NCBI RefSeq assembly: GCF_014695775.1
Contig: NZ_JACJOX010000064.1
Span: forward strand, 1 to 50,563
Source of the DNA: Leptolyngbya sp. FACHB-60
GTDB lineage: Bacteria > Cyanobacteriota > Cyanobacteriia > Phormidesmidales > Phormidesmidaceae
DNA length: 50,563 nt
Direction of reading: 5' to 3'
The notes beneath the pieces are model-generated. The model did no database searches. It had not been told where the DNA came from and worked only from the letters and a program-made list of their open reading frames with translations. Of this stretch, positions 16,684 through 24,691 are shown in pieces (position 1 is the first letter of the stretch; the number at the start of each line of letters is the position of its first letter). The translations under genes were made by a program, and so were the position numbers.

Positions 16684-18471
16684 TTAAGCCTCTAACAGTT
16701 GCTCAGCAGGCGACGGTTGAACCAACGGCTTCACCTCGCTCTTCCAGCGGTTGGCGATGGGCATGCGCCAACCCAGGCCAAAGGCGCGATCGGTCACCTT
16801 CAGCACCGGCGGTGTCTGCCGTCGCTTAAATTCGGCCCGCGACACCAGCCGCAAAACTTTGTCTACCACCGCGGCATCGTGGCCAGCGGCGACCATATCG
16901 GCTACCGACTCGTGGCGCTGCACCAGGCGATCGAGAATGTCATCCAGCACATCGTAGGGCGGCAGCGAATCTTGATCGACCTGACCGGGCTTGAGTTCGG
17001 CACTAGGAGGTTTTTCGAGAATGTTTTGCGGAATTAGGGCGTCAGTGAGGTGGTTAACCCGCTCCGATAGTTCACCCAGGGCAGCAATGGGGCCCTGACC
17101 CACCTGCCGATTGAGCCATTCACAGAGGGCGTAAACTCGCGTTTTGGGCACATCGGCAATTACCGCCAGGCCGCCGTTCATGTCGCCGTAGAGGGTGCAG
17201 TAGCCCACCGCCATTTCTGACTTGTTGCCGGTTGACAGTAGCAGGTGACCAAATTTATTCGAAACCGCCATCAGCAGGTTGCCGCGAATGCGCGACTGAA
17301 TATTTTCTTCGGCGAGGCCGGAGCTGGTGCCCGAAAAGAGGGGATCGAGCACCTGGTCGTAGTCGGCCATCAGCGGGCCGATCGCCAGGGTTTCTTGGTC
17401 AATGCCCAGGGTTTGGGCTAGGGCCAGCGCATCCGTCACCGAGTGGTCAGAGCTATAAGGAGAGGGCATGAGAATGCCGAGCACATTGGCAGGGCCGAGG
17501 GCAGCGGCTGCGATCGCCGCCACCAGCGCCGAGTCAATGCCGCCGCTGAGGCCAATCACCGCCTTAGAGAAGCCGCACTTGTGGGTGTAGTCGCGCACCC
17601 CCAGCACCAGGGCCGACCAGATCGCCTCATTTTCGTCGGCGGGCAGGGGGGCAATGTCGCCAGGGCAGAGGTCGTGTTGAATGAGGTCGTACTCCACCAC
17701 CGCCAGCCCGGCCTGGTAGGAGGGCAGCCGGGCCACCAGATCGCCCTGGCGGTTAAAGGCCATGCTGGTACCGTCGAAGATCAGGTCGTCGTTGGCCCCG
17801 ACCTGGTTGGCGTAGAGAATGGGGCAGCGAAACCGAGTGGCGCTGTGAGCCAGCATGGAGGCTCGCAGCTGCGCTTTGTTGACCGAGTAGGGCGAGGCGG
17901 AGAGGTTGATGACCACATCGACGTGGTCATCGGCCAGGTCGGCGATCGGATTGCGGGGGTAGCTGCGCCCGCCCCAAAACTCCTCGTCGTTCCAGAGGTC
18001 TTCGCAGATGGTGACACCAATGCGCAGGCCCCAATCACCCAAGGGAATGGTGAAACTGCTCGGCCCCTGGCCGGGGGCGAAGTAGCGGTGCTCATCGAAG
18101 ACATCGTAGGTGGGCAATAGCTGTTTGTGAAAGACCTGCTGCACCTTGCCGCCCTGGAGCAGAGCGGTGCTGTTGAACAGGGGCTTTTCGCCGTGATAGC
18201 GGGCCTTGGGGTTGGCGGCGGCATAGCCCACCAGCACGGCGAGGTGAGGGGGCAAATCGGCAGCTAAGACATCGAGTGTGTGGGCCATAGCTTGAATAAA
18301 GCTGGGCTGAAGCAGCAGATCGCGGGGTGGGTAGCCACACAGCACCAGCTCGGTGGTGATGAGCACCTGGGCACCTAGGCGATCGGCCTGGCGGGCGGCA
18401 TCGAGCACCTGCTGGGCATTGTGGGCCAGGTCGCCAATGGTGGGGTTGAGCTGGGCGATCGCAAATTTCAT
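16684..18471 (-). CDS. nadE: glutamine-dependent NAD+ synthetase
   Basis: A 595-residue two-domain enzyme making NAD+ from nicotinic acid adenine dinucleotide, ATP and glutamine. The N-terminal nitrilase-type glutaminase (about 1-265) shows the catalytic triad: Glu in TTELVLCGYPPRDLL, Lys in VFHKQLLPTYDVFDE and Cys in GVTICEDLWN. The C-terminal synthetase domain (about 285-575) has the P-loop VIGLSGGIDSALVAA and STGNKSEMAVGY. SD-like AGGAG lies just before the ATG. It is the last gene of the leftward NAD cluster, 115 bases after the DNA methyltransferase gene. That gap could hold a separate promoter; a direct repeat TAGGAGTTA occurs in it. Confidence 0.97.
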   Translation of the reverse strand: MKFAIAQLNPTIGDLAHNAQQVLDAARQADRLGAQVLITTELVLCGYPPRDLLLQPSFIQAMAHTLDVLAADLPPHLAVLVGYAAANPKARYHGEKPLFNSTALLQGGKVQQVFHKQLLPTYDVFDEHRYFAPGQGPSSFTIPLGDWGLRIGVTICEDLWNDEEFWGGRSYPRNPIADLADDHVDVVINLSASPYSVNKAQLRASMLAHSATRFRCPILYANQVGANDDLIFDGTSMAFNRQGDLVARLPSYQAGLAVVEYDLIQHDLCPGDIAPLPADENEAIWSALVLGVRDYTHKCGFSKAVIGLSGGIDSALVAAIAAAALGPANVLGILMPSPYSSDHSVTDALALAQTLGIDQETLAIGPLMADYDQVLDPLFSGTSSGLAEENIQSRIRGNLLMAVSNKFGHLLLSTGNKSEMAVGYCTLYGDMNGGLAVIADVPKTRVYALCEWLNRQVGQGPIAALGELSERVNHLTDALIPQNILEKPPSAELKPGQVDQDSLPPYDVLDDILDRLVQRHESVADMVAAGHDAAVVDKVLRLVSRAEFKRRQTPPVLKVTDRAFGLGWRMPIANRWKSEVKPLVQPSPAEQLLEA

Positions 18472-18586
18472 AGGAGTTATTAGGAGTTAATAGATAAAAA
18501 AGGATTTCGACCAAAACGCTGGCGGTAATCGTCCTAGGTTGTCGGTCAGCTGCGGCTTCAGCCACCGGCAATCTAGCGGGGGATAA

Positions 18587-19555
18587 TCAGGCTTCCGAGG
18601 AAATAGACTTTTTGGGGCGACTGCGCTGGGCCGCCAGAGTGTTGCGCTCCCAAAAGACGCCATCGGCGTATCCCTGAATGGTGGGGTCTAGGTCGGCTAA
18701 GGTCAAACGTTTTTCGGCCAGACAGCAGTAATCGGGGTCTTGCTCAATGCCTACATACTGTCGCCCTAGCTTTTTAGCGACCACAGCGGTCGTGCCGCTG
18801 CCGAGAAAAGGATCGAGCACTACATCGCCTGCATTGGAACTGGCCAGCAGCAATTTTGCCACCAGTTTTTCAGGCTTTTGAGTGGGATGATCGGTGTTTT
18901 CAGTCATTGACCAAAAGGGCACGGTAATGTCAGTCCAAAGGTTAGAAGGATGAGTGAGACGGTAGTTTTTTGAACCCGTATCGTCCCAGTCTTTAGGTTG
19001 CCCGGCCAGATTTCTGTAGGGAGCCATCACCCGGCGTTTGAGCTTTACGGCATCCACATTAAAGGTGTAGGTTTCGGAAACGGTGCAAAACCAAATATCT
19101 TCACTGGCGTTTTTCCAGTTAGCTTGGGCACCGCGTCCTTTCTCACGCTCCCAGGTGATTCGATTTCTGACAGTAAAGTATTTTTCTAGCACTGGATACA
19201 TGACGGTTGAGGTAGTCCAGTCGGCGCAAAAATAAGCGGAAGCGTTGGGCTTAAGCACAGGTTTGAGCTGAGAAATCCAGCTGTCGAGCCAGGCGATGTA
19301 GGTGGGGCGATCGCACTGCCTAAACTTGCTGCCGTTGAAATCTTTAGTGAGATTGTAGGGCGGGTCAACAATCAGCAAATCTACAAAGTTTTTGGGTAAG
19401 TAGGGCAGCGCCCCCAACAAATCCTGACAAATGGTTCGATTGAGGATTTCGGTCGGGGGGCGCTCACAATTCAAGTTAATTAATCGCCGCAAAAACATAT
19501 CTCGCTCTTCAGCAGTGAGATCGAGCGTTCGGTTTTTAGGTGCCCTGGCTTTCAT
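18587..19555 (-). CDS. solitary site-specific DNA methyltransferase (amino-methyltransferase, beta-type order)
   Basis: A 322-residue adenine-N6 or cytosine-N4 DNA methyltransferase. Motif IV DPPY is at residues 64-67 and precedes the SAM-binding motif I, DPFLGSGTT, at 248-256; HPTQKPEKL is at 223-231. This order defines the beta class. The middle part (ITWEREKGRGAQANWKN, SNLWTDITVPFW) presumably recognises the target. DPPY occurs in both N6A and, less often, N4C enzymes, so the base is not settled. My impression is of a resemblance to the GGCC N4C enzyme of Synechocystis (sll0729), from memory only. No restriction endonuclease gene is adjacent, so it is probably an orphan epigenetic enzyme. 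It lies between nrtR (54 bases) and nadE on the same strand. Confidence 0.93.
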   Translation of the reverse strand: MKARAPKNRTLDLTAEERDMFLRRLINLNCERPPTEILNRTICQDLLGALPYLPKNFVDLLIVDPPYNLTKDFNGSKFRQCDRPTYIAWLDSWISQLKPVLKPNASAYFCADWTTSTVMYPVLEKYFTVRNRITWEREKGRGAQANWKNASEDIWFCTVSETYTFNVDAVKLKRRVMAPYRNLAGQPKDWDDTGSKNYRLTHPSNLWTDITVPFWSMTENTDHPTQKPEKLVAKLLLASSNAGDVVLDPFLGSGTTAVVAKKLGRQYVGIEQDPDYCCLAEKRLTLADLDPTIQGYADGVFWERNTLAAQRSRPKKSISSEA

Positions 19556-19609
19556 CCACTAACCCACATGTTCTAAGATTCGTACCTCCTCCCCATTTCC
19601 CCATCTCTC

Positions 19610-20311
19610 TCAAATGAACACCATTGCCTTTTCTTTAAAGGGCTCAAAGGCAGCGGCATCAAACCGATAGAGGCTGGCGGGTCGGCCTGCTCCGCGCGAG
19701 GTTTTTTGGCCGGTATCCTGCAAAAAACCCAGCTTTAGCAGCCGAGCGCGAAAGTTGGAATAATCGGAAAACCCTTCCCCCAAAACGGTGACGTAGAGCT
19801 GGTAGAGATCGCCTAAGGTAAAGACCTCGGGCAGCACGTCGAAGGCGATCGGGCTGTATTCCAGCTTGTTGCGCAGCCGCCGGTAGCCGTAGGTGAGAAT
19901 TTCGTTGTGGTCGAAGGCGAGTTGGGGCACCTGGGCCAGGGGATACCAGGCGATGCCGCTGACGCCATCGGCGATTAGTTCGGCATCCTCGAAACGCACC
20001 AGGGCAAAGTGGCTGACCGAGAGATAGCGCACGTTGAAGGCCTGGGGCGACTCGCGGGGGTCGCGATCGGGACCGCCAAAGGTGTAGAGCTGCTCTAGAT
20101 AAAGGGTGTTGACGCGAATTTTCTCGGCCAGCACCCGGTAGGCGGCGGCTTCTAAGGATTCGCCCTGGCGCACCAGGGTGCCGGGCAGGCTCCAGTGGCC
20201 CGCAAAGGGAGCGTCGTGGCGCATCACCACCAACACCAGCAGCCGGTTTTGCTGGGTATCCACAGAAAAAATCACGTTGTCGACTCCCACTTTAAAGTCG
20301 GCCAAGGGCAT
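19610..20311 (-). CDS. nrtR: NrtR, Nudix-related transcriptional regulator of NAD metabolism
   Basis: A 233-residue protein: a Nudix-like domain (about 1-140, from DFKVGVDNVIFSVD) followed by a winged-helix domain (YSPIAFDVLPEVFTLGDLYQLY to the end, with FRARLLKLGFLQDTG). The Nudix box is degenerate: where active enzymes have REUXEEXGU, this has RVLAEKIRV, so two catalytic Glu are gone. That is characteristic of NrtR, which binds ADP-ribose or a related NAD metabolite and controls NAD genes as a repressor or activator. I start at ATG 20311, six bases after the nadD stop. An ATG at 20356 would overlap nadD by 40 bases and is possible. Its neighbours pncB, nadD and nadE are the expected NrtR targets. 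Confidence 0.92.
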   Translation of the reverse strand: MPLADFKVGVDNVIFSVDTQQNRLLVLVVMRHDAPFAGHWSLPGTLVRQGESLEAAAYRVLAEKIRVNTLYLEQLYTFGGPDRDPRESPQAFNVRYLSVSHFALVRFEDAELIADGVSGIAWYPLAQVPQLAFDHNEILTYGYRRLRNKLEYSPIAFDVLPEVFTLGDLYQLYVTVLGEGFSDYSNFRARLLKLGFLQDTGQKTSRGAGRPASLYRFDAAAFEPFKEKAMVFI

Positions 20312-20316
20312 CGGGC

Positions 20317-20949
20317 TTAGGGGGTGGTCAGAGGTGCGGTGGAGTTTTGCGGACATGGGTAGAGGTGGTGTTGAGCAATGTAAGACTGCACCGCCGGGGG
20401 AATTTCGGGGGCGGTGTCGGCGGGAATGCCGTCGCACTGGCGATAGCGGGACGACGACACATCGATCGCAGGCATCTCGGCCACGGTGACGGTCGTATGC
20501 TGACGCAGATTGGCCAGGCTGACCTCCGTGAGGTCGTAGCCGGGGCGCGGAATCACCAAAATGCTGGCCGCCGCAAAGATTTCGGTCGCCCGGTGCCAGG
20601 TGGGCAGCTGCTCCACTAGGTCGGCCCCCACTACCAAGGAGAATTCGGCCTGGGGCCAGACCTGCCGCGATCGCTCCAAAGTAACTACCGTGCGCATGTG
20701 GCTAAGTTCGGGATGCACCTGCACCCGGTGGGACGGCACCGCCAGATCGTCAATCAGCAGCTCTAGCATGCGGAAGCGATCGCCCAGAGGGGTTTGGTGT
20801 GCTTTAAAGGGATTGTTGGCCGTCCACACTGCCACATGGTCAAACTGGGTGGCCAACCAGGCGAGAATGGCGGCGTGACCTCGGTGGGGCGGGTCGGCAC
20901 TGGTGCCAAATAGGGCGATGCGAAGCGCCGGAGCATCGGTTGCGGTCAT
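20317..20949 (-). CDS. nadD: nicotinate-nucleotide adenylyltransferase
   Basis: A 210-residue nucleotidyltransferase that joins nicotinate mononucleotide and ATP to give deamido-NAD. IALFGTSADPPHRGHAAIL at residues 11-29 is the GTxxPPHxGH-like ATP-binding motif. FSLVVGADLVEQLPTWHRA is the central NadD signature, and VSSSRYR near 168 matches the ISSSxxR motif. The last 20 residues look unordered. Start at ATG 20949, ten bases after the pncB stop, so the two are cotranscribed. It produces the substrate of NadE from the product of PncB. NadM could be confused with it, but the length and the central signature fit NadD. Confidence 0.94.
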   Translation of the reverse strand: MTATDAPALRIALFGTSADPPHRGHAAILAWLATQFDHVAVWTANNPFKAHQTPLGDRFRMLELLIDDLAVPSHRVQVHPELSHMRTVVTLERSRQVWPQAEFSLVVGADLVEQLPTWHRATEIFAAASILVIPRPGYDLTEVSLANLRQHTTVTVAEMPAIDVSSSRYRQCDGIPADTAPEIPPAVQSYIAQHHLYPCPQNSTAPLTTP

Positions 20950-20959
20950 AAAGCCATCC

Positions 20960-22321
20960 TCAGGGCTGGGATTGGGGATGCTGGCGGGTGCGGGCCGCTA
21001 GCTCTACCAGGGCATCGGACAATGCTACGCCATAGTCAGCCGGACGCTCGAGCTGGCGCACGGCGGCGGGCAGACTGGCCACCGAGGCGGCGGTGCGGGC
21101 GGCGATCGCATCCAGCGATTCTAGCTCCTGCATGGCCTGCCCTTGCTTGACTACCAGTTGAAGCAGCGGCTGCTCGTCGGGGGCGGCGGTTTCTTCGAGC
21201 AGGCCGAGGCGATCGCCCACCGCCTGCCCGCCGTCATAGCGCCGAAAGATTTGCTTGCGTCCGGGGAGCGTGGTTTTGCCGCTGGCCTCTTTCATTACAG
21301 GCGTACCGTCGATATCGACTAGTTTATACACCCCATTCACCGGTTCGCCCGTCACCAGCTTAGTGCCCAGGCCGTAGCCGTCGAGCACCGCCCCAGCCTG
21401 CTTGAGGCGAGCGATTTCATACTCATCCAGGTCGCCGCTGGCCAAAATTTTGACGTTGGGCAGATGCGATCGCACCGTCTGCGACAGCGCCACTAGGTCG
21501 CCAGAGTCGAGCCGTACGGTGGCGACCTGGGTTTCTCCGCGCTGCACCTGAGCCGCTAGCCGCTCGGCGGCCGCCACCGTGTCGTAGGTATCAATCAGCA
21601 GCGCCGACCCCGGAAAGTAGCGTTGAAAAGCCGCAAAGGCTTCGTCCTCACTGCCTTCTAGAGCCGTAAAAACCATCACCAGGGCGTGGGCCATGGTGCC
21701 TGCTGGCTTGCGCCCCAGCGCCAACGCCGCCAGCACATTAGAGGTGTCGTCGAGGCCCGCCGCCAGGGCCGCCCGCGCTGCCCACAAAGCCCCCTGGGGA
21801 CTAAAGGCCCGACGGGTGCCGAACTCCAGCAGCCTGGCATCAGGCCCAGCCACATCTCGCAGGCGAGCGGCCCGGGTGGCCACCAGGGTTTGGTAATTGA
21901 GCGTATTGAGCAGGTAGGTTTCTGCAATCTGGGCCTGCCATAGGGGCGCTTCTACCCGCAGCAGCGGCTCGTTGGCAAACACCGCCGTACCCTCGGGTAC
22001 CGCCCACACGTCCCCCGTAAAGCCTCCCTCGCTCAATCGCTGCCAAAATTCGTCGGGGGCACGGTCAAACAGCCCCGTCTGTCGCAGGGCCTCTAAATGG
22101 CGTTCCGAAAACCGCAGATTGTTCAAGTAGTCGATCGCCTGGGTCAGCCCCATGGCAATCAGATAGCTATAGCCGGGGGGTAGCCGTCGGGCAAATAGCT
22201 CAAAACTGGCTCGGCGATCGGCCAGGCCCTCGCCCGCATAGCAGCTCACCATGGTGAGCTGGTACAGATCCGTCAGCAGACCGTAGTTATCAGGGGTAGC
22301 TAGAAGTGTGGGATAGGGCAT
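20960..22321 (-). CDS. pncB: nicotinate phosphoribosyltransferase
   Basis: A 453-residue enzyme of the Preiss-Handler pathway, converting nicotinate and PRPP to nicotinate mononucleotide. YGLLTDLYQLTM at residues 13-24 is the family's N-terminal signature. LLEFGTRRAFSPQGA, LIDTYDT, VRLDSGDLVALS and LDGYGLGTKLVTGE line the phosphoribosyl and base-binding site. Length is normal. It is the first gene of the leftward NAD cluster, followed by nadD ten bases later. Its upstream region contains two palindromes, one overlapping a likely extended -10 element, described separately. Confidence 0.95.
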   Translation of the reverse strand: MPYPTLLATPDNYGLLTDLYQLTMVSCYAGEGLADRRASFELFARRLPPGYSYLIAMGLTQAIDYLNNLRFSERHLEALRQTGLFDRAPDEFWQRLSEGGFTGDVWAVPEGTAVFANEPLLRVEAPLWQAQIAETYLLNTLNYQTLVATRAARLRDVAGPDARLLEFGTRRAFSPQGALWAARAALAAGLDDTSNVLAALALGRKPAGTMAHALVMVFTALEGSEDEAFAAFQRYFPGSALLIDTYDTVAAAERLAAQVQRGETQVATVRLDSGDLVALSQTVRSHLPNVKILASGDLDEYEIARLKQAGAVLDGYGLGTKLVTGEPVNGVYKLVDIDGTPVMKEASGKTTLPGRKQIFRRYDGGQAVGDRLGLLEETAAPDEQPLLQLVVKQGQAMQELESLDAIAARTAASVASLPAAVRQLERPADYGVALSDALVELAARTRQHPQSQP

Positions 22322-22344
22322 TGAGGTAATGGCGCTATTTTTAG

Positions 22345-22363
22345 TTATTTATACCATAAATAA
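22345..22363 (-). promoter_or_regulatory. candidate operator and -10 region of the pncB-nadD-nrtR operon
   Basis: TTATTTAT at 22345-22352 and ATAAATAA at 22356-22363 form a perfect palindrome with a three-base spacer, 24 bases before the pncB ATG. On the minus strand it contains TGGTATAAAT, which resembles an extended -10 element, so a bound repressor would block the promoter. NrtR is the obvious candidate because it is encoded in the same operon. I do not remember the cyanobacterial NrtR consensus well enough to confirm the match. Confidence 0.5.
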
Positions 22364-22369
22364 TTCTGC

Positions 22370-22394
22370 TTTGCCGTAGTCTCATTACGGCAAA
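22370..22394. promoter_or_regulatory. second palindrome upstream of pncB
   Basis: TTTGCCGTA at 22370-22378 and TACGGCAAA at 22386-22394 are perfect inverted 9-mers separated by seven bases. It covers the expected -35 zone of the pncB promoter. It could be the true operator, or a hairpin in a longer transcript. Confidence 0.5.
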
Positions 22395-22781
22395 ACGCAG
22401 TGACGCAAAGGAAATCCACGCCAACTTAGGCATAGTTTTGGTGATTTTTACCTATAAATGTCGGTAAAAGAGCGACGCGATAGCCATGTATTGCTCCTTC
22501 TGTCTTTAGACTGCTAACGCTTCAATATCTGTCACAGGGATGACGTTTAGCCAAGGCTGTGCCCTCTATCGTCCATCATTACTGGTCTAGAGCAGCCCTG
22601 GTTCAAAACCCTTGTTGGCATCAGGAGCTGCCCATAGCCTACGGCCACTGGTTTGGAGCACCGTTCTTATGAATATGGCCCTGGAGTACCGCTACGCACA
22701 TTGGGCTGTCACACTCTGCGCCCAACCATCACTTATTGAGTAAGTACACACTCCATCTGAGACATCACCGGGAGGATAGCG
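22395..22781. other. intergenic region with no recognised gene
   Basis: This stretch lies between the divergent pncB and NfeD-like genes. I looked for tRNA, small ORFs and riboswitch-like elements and found none convincing. GGTTCAAAACC near 22610 resembles a T-loop, but no tRNA cloverleaf surrounds it. Confidence 0.4.
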
Positions 22782-23021
22782 ATGAATCTGACCCACACTC
22801 TAGAACTTTTTGAAACTCCCAAAGCCGCACGGGTAGAGCGCCCCATTACTGCTCAGCTTGAAGGGCGAGTCTACTACGAAGGTACCTATTGGCCTGCTCG
22901 GGTCTATGAGGGAGTCATTGACGCCGGCATTGCCCTGGCTCCGTCGAGCTGGGTGACGGTAGTGGGCCGCTACGGGCTCACCCTGCTGATTGTGCCGCCG
23001 CTGGGGCCAACCTATGCATAA
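22782..23021 (+). CDS. small NfeD-like C-terminal domain protein
   Basis: A 79-residue protein. Residues about 25-76 read GRVYYEGTYWPARVYEG, then SWVTVVGRYGLTLLIVPP, the OB-fold pattern of the NfeD C-terminal domain, which normally follows a membrane domain that interacts with stomatin-like proteins. Here there is no membrane segment, so the protein is a free OB fold. Similar free-standing forms exist in cyanobacteria as far as I recall. A good Shine-Dalgarno sequence, GGGAGGA, lies about six bases before the ATG at 22782, which settles the start. No partner gene for a full NfeD or stomatin is nearby. Its role is unknown. Confidence 0.82.
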   Translation: MNLTHTLELFETPKAARVERPITAQLEGRVYYEGTYWPARVYEGVIDAGIALAPSSWVTVVGRYGLTLLIVPPLGPTYA

Positions 23022-23101
23022 GGCTGGGGTAGAAAGTCTGTGACTAGCTTGAGGCGATCGCCCTAGCAAACCCGCGTTTTCTGTAAAAATCCCTAAGAAT
23101 C

Positions 23102-23136
23102 CGGCAAAAACTACTATGATTAAGGTGGTTTTGCCG
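23102..23136 (+). promoter_or_regulatory. inverted repeat with possible -10 element before the SH3 protein gene
   Basis: CGGCAAAA at 23102-23109 and TTTTGCCG at 23129-23136 are perfect inverted 8-mers. The loop contains TATGAT (23115-23120), a plausible -10 hexamer, 43 bases before the start codon. No good -35 is seen. This may be an operator or a 5' mRNA hairpin. Confidence 0.35.
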
Positions 23137-23162
23137 ACTCCTTCCGCCACCACCGTTGACCT

Positions 23163-24329
23163 ATGGATAGCCTGGCCCAAAGCCTTCTTTGGCTCCTCTG
23201 GGAAACGCACCCAGATGTTAATACTGTCCCAGCGGGTTCTGCCTCAGTTCTGCCGTTAGCACCTGAGCAAGGCAGAACACAGGTAGCGTCAGCGAGCAGC
23301 AGGCCCCTGCGGAATCGGTCGTTGGCGATCGCGGTAGGGGCGATCGTTCTCGGTAGCGGCCTGGGGGCACCGGCTTTAGCCAACGGGCACCTCTGGGGCA
23401 GCACCGTCTACGTCAACACTCCCGAGGGGTACGCCCTCAACGTGCGCTGGGGGCCAAGCACCAACAATGGCGTCTATCGTCGCGCACGAAGAGGCAGCCC
23501 CCTGCAACTGTCTGGCGCACGTCGCAACGACTGGGTGCAGCTAGTCGATGCCACCTGGGTCGCAGGCAACCTAGTCAGCCGGTCTCCTGTTCCTGGAGCT
23601 GGTATAACTCCCCCCGCCGACAACGCAAATAACCTGGCCACGGTAGTCACTCCGCAGAATTTTGCCCTTAACATTCGCAACGGCCCTGGCCTCAATTATC
23701 AGATCGTCGGGCAGTACATCAACGGCAGCCGCATTCCAGTAACCGGGCGGTTTAGCAACGGCTGGGCTCAGCTCACCAACGGCAACTGGGTTGATAGTGG
23801 CCACATTCAATACAGCGGCCCCATTCACGGCGGCAACCAGCCCAACCCCAACCAGCCCAACCCCAACCCCGGCACCAACCCCAACGCCGACGTGATGGAA
23901 TTGCAGCGACTGCTGCGCCAGGCTGGTTTCTTGCCGTCCAATTTTATCGTCTCCGGCATCTACGACCAGACGACTCAAAATGCCGTGCGCGAGTTTCAGC
24001 GAGTGAATGGGCTGCCCGTCACCGGCATTGTGAATGCAGAAACCTGGCAAGCCCTTTACCGCGCCACTGCGCCACCAACGCCGCTCCCTTCTCCCAGCCC
24101 TTCCCCCAGCCCTTCCCCCAGTACCCCACCGCCCAACGGAACCCGCCAACGACGTGTGGTCACCGACGGCGACTCGACTTCTGTATTTGACGGCCCCGGC
24201 ACTGAGTTTGGCGTCGTCAGAAGCGTGCCTAACGGCTCAATTGTGACCATCACCGGTCGCACCTCCGGTAATTGGTCAGAGCTACTCGACGGCGGCTGGA
24301 TTTTTTCCCTCTGGCTGGAGCCGATTTAG
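23163..24329 (+). CDS. secreted SH3-domain and peptidoglycan-binding protein
   Basis: A 388-residue envelope protein. It has an N-terminal extension of about 48 residues, then a signal-like segment RNRSLAIAVGAIVLGSGLGA with a likely cleavage after PALA. Two bacterial SH3 domains follow (ALNVRWGPSTNNGVY with WVQLVDATWVAGNLV; ALNIRNGPGLNYQIVG with WAQLTNGNWVDSGHI). Next come an Asn/Pro linker, a PG_binding_1 domain (MELQRLLRQAGFLP, TQNAVREFQRVNGLPVTG), a Pro/Ser linker with repeated PSPSPS, and a third SH3 domain (SVFDGPGTEFGVVRSV to the end). It probably binds peptidoglycan without being an enzyme; no hydrolase domain is present. The long pre-signal extension is odd, but ATG 23163 is the only good start. 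Confidence 0.9.
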   Translation: MDSLAQSLLWLLWETHPDVNTVPAGSASVLPLAPEQGRTQVASASSRPLRNRSLAIAVGAIVLGSGLGAPALANGHLWGSTVYVNTPEGYALNVRWGPSTNNGVYRRARRGSPLQLSGARRNDWVQLVDATWVAGNLVSRSPVPGAGITPPADNANNLATVVTPQNFALNIRNGPGLNYQIVGQYINGSRIPVTGRFSNGWAQLTNGNWVDSGHIQYSGPIHGGNQPNPNQPNPNPGTNPNADVMELQRLLRQAGFLPSNFIVSGIYDQTTQNAVREFQRVNGLPVTGIVNAETWQALYRATAPPTPLPSPSPSPSPSPSTPPPNGTRQRRVVTDGDSTSVFDGPGTEFGVVRSVPNGSIVTITGRTSGNWSELLDGGWIFSLWLEPI

Positions 24330-24409
24330 ACTAGAAGACCACCCTTTATCAGGCCTTTAGGATGAACGCCATCTAGCTAATGGAATAGATCAAACTCTAG
24401 GAGTTTTCT

Positions 24410-24550
24410 ATGGTTTACAAAAATTCATACCCAATAGCTGTTAAGAGCTTCAACCATATGCGCTGTGGGGGTTTGAGGGCATTCGGAACTCTTCGCAGCG
24501 ATTTTGGGATGGGCGCAACAACTTGTGACTTCGTGACGTTATGTGTATAA
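24410..24550 (+). CDS. possible 46-residue small protein
   Basis: An ATG at 24410 has AGGAG six bases upstream, and the frame runs for 46 codons to a TAA at 24548-24550. The peptide starts MVYKNSYPIAVKSF and contains CGGLRAFGTL and three cysteines. I recognise no family. Only the ribosome-binding site supports it, and an antisense frame also covers this region, so confidence is low. Confidence 0.25.
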   Translation: MVYKNSYPIAVKSFNHMRCGGLRAFGTLRSDFGMGATTCDFVTLCV

Positions 24551-24691
24551 CAATACTTAAGGGTAACTATTGAGAAAGCCGCGAACAAGACCGGATGCCT
24601 CAGTAGAAGCCTTGAAAGGTTAGTCAATGCCTCGGTGTACCGGTCTTGGCAAATCTTTACCCCGGTCACTGGCGTTTCGAGGAGCTTAACC

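Noticed and set aside
17443..18120. 225-codon open frame on the plus strand within nadE
   Set aside because: It is antisense to the strongly conserved NAD synthetase and has the Gly/Val/Arg/His-rich look of a complementary shadow frame.
22605..22620. GGTTCAAAACC resembling a tRNA T-loop
   Set aside because: No acceptor stem, anticodon arm or D-arm could be fitted around it.
23870..24130. repeated Asn-Pro and Pro-Ser coding units that look like a tandem DNA repeat
   Set aside because: They encode the two linkers of the SH3/peptidoglycan-binding protein and are ordinary for secreted linker regions.
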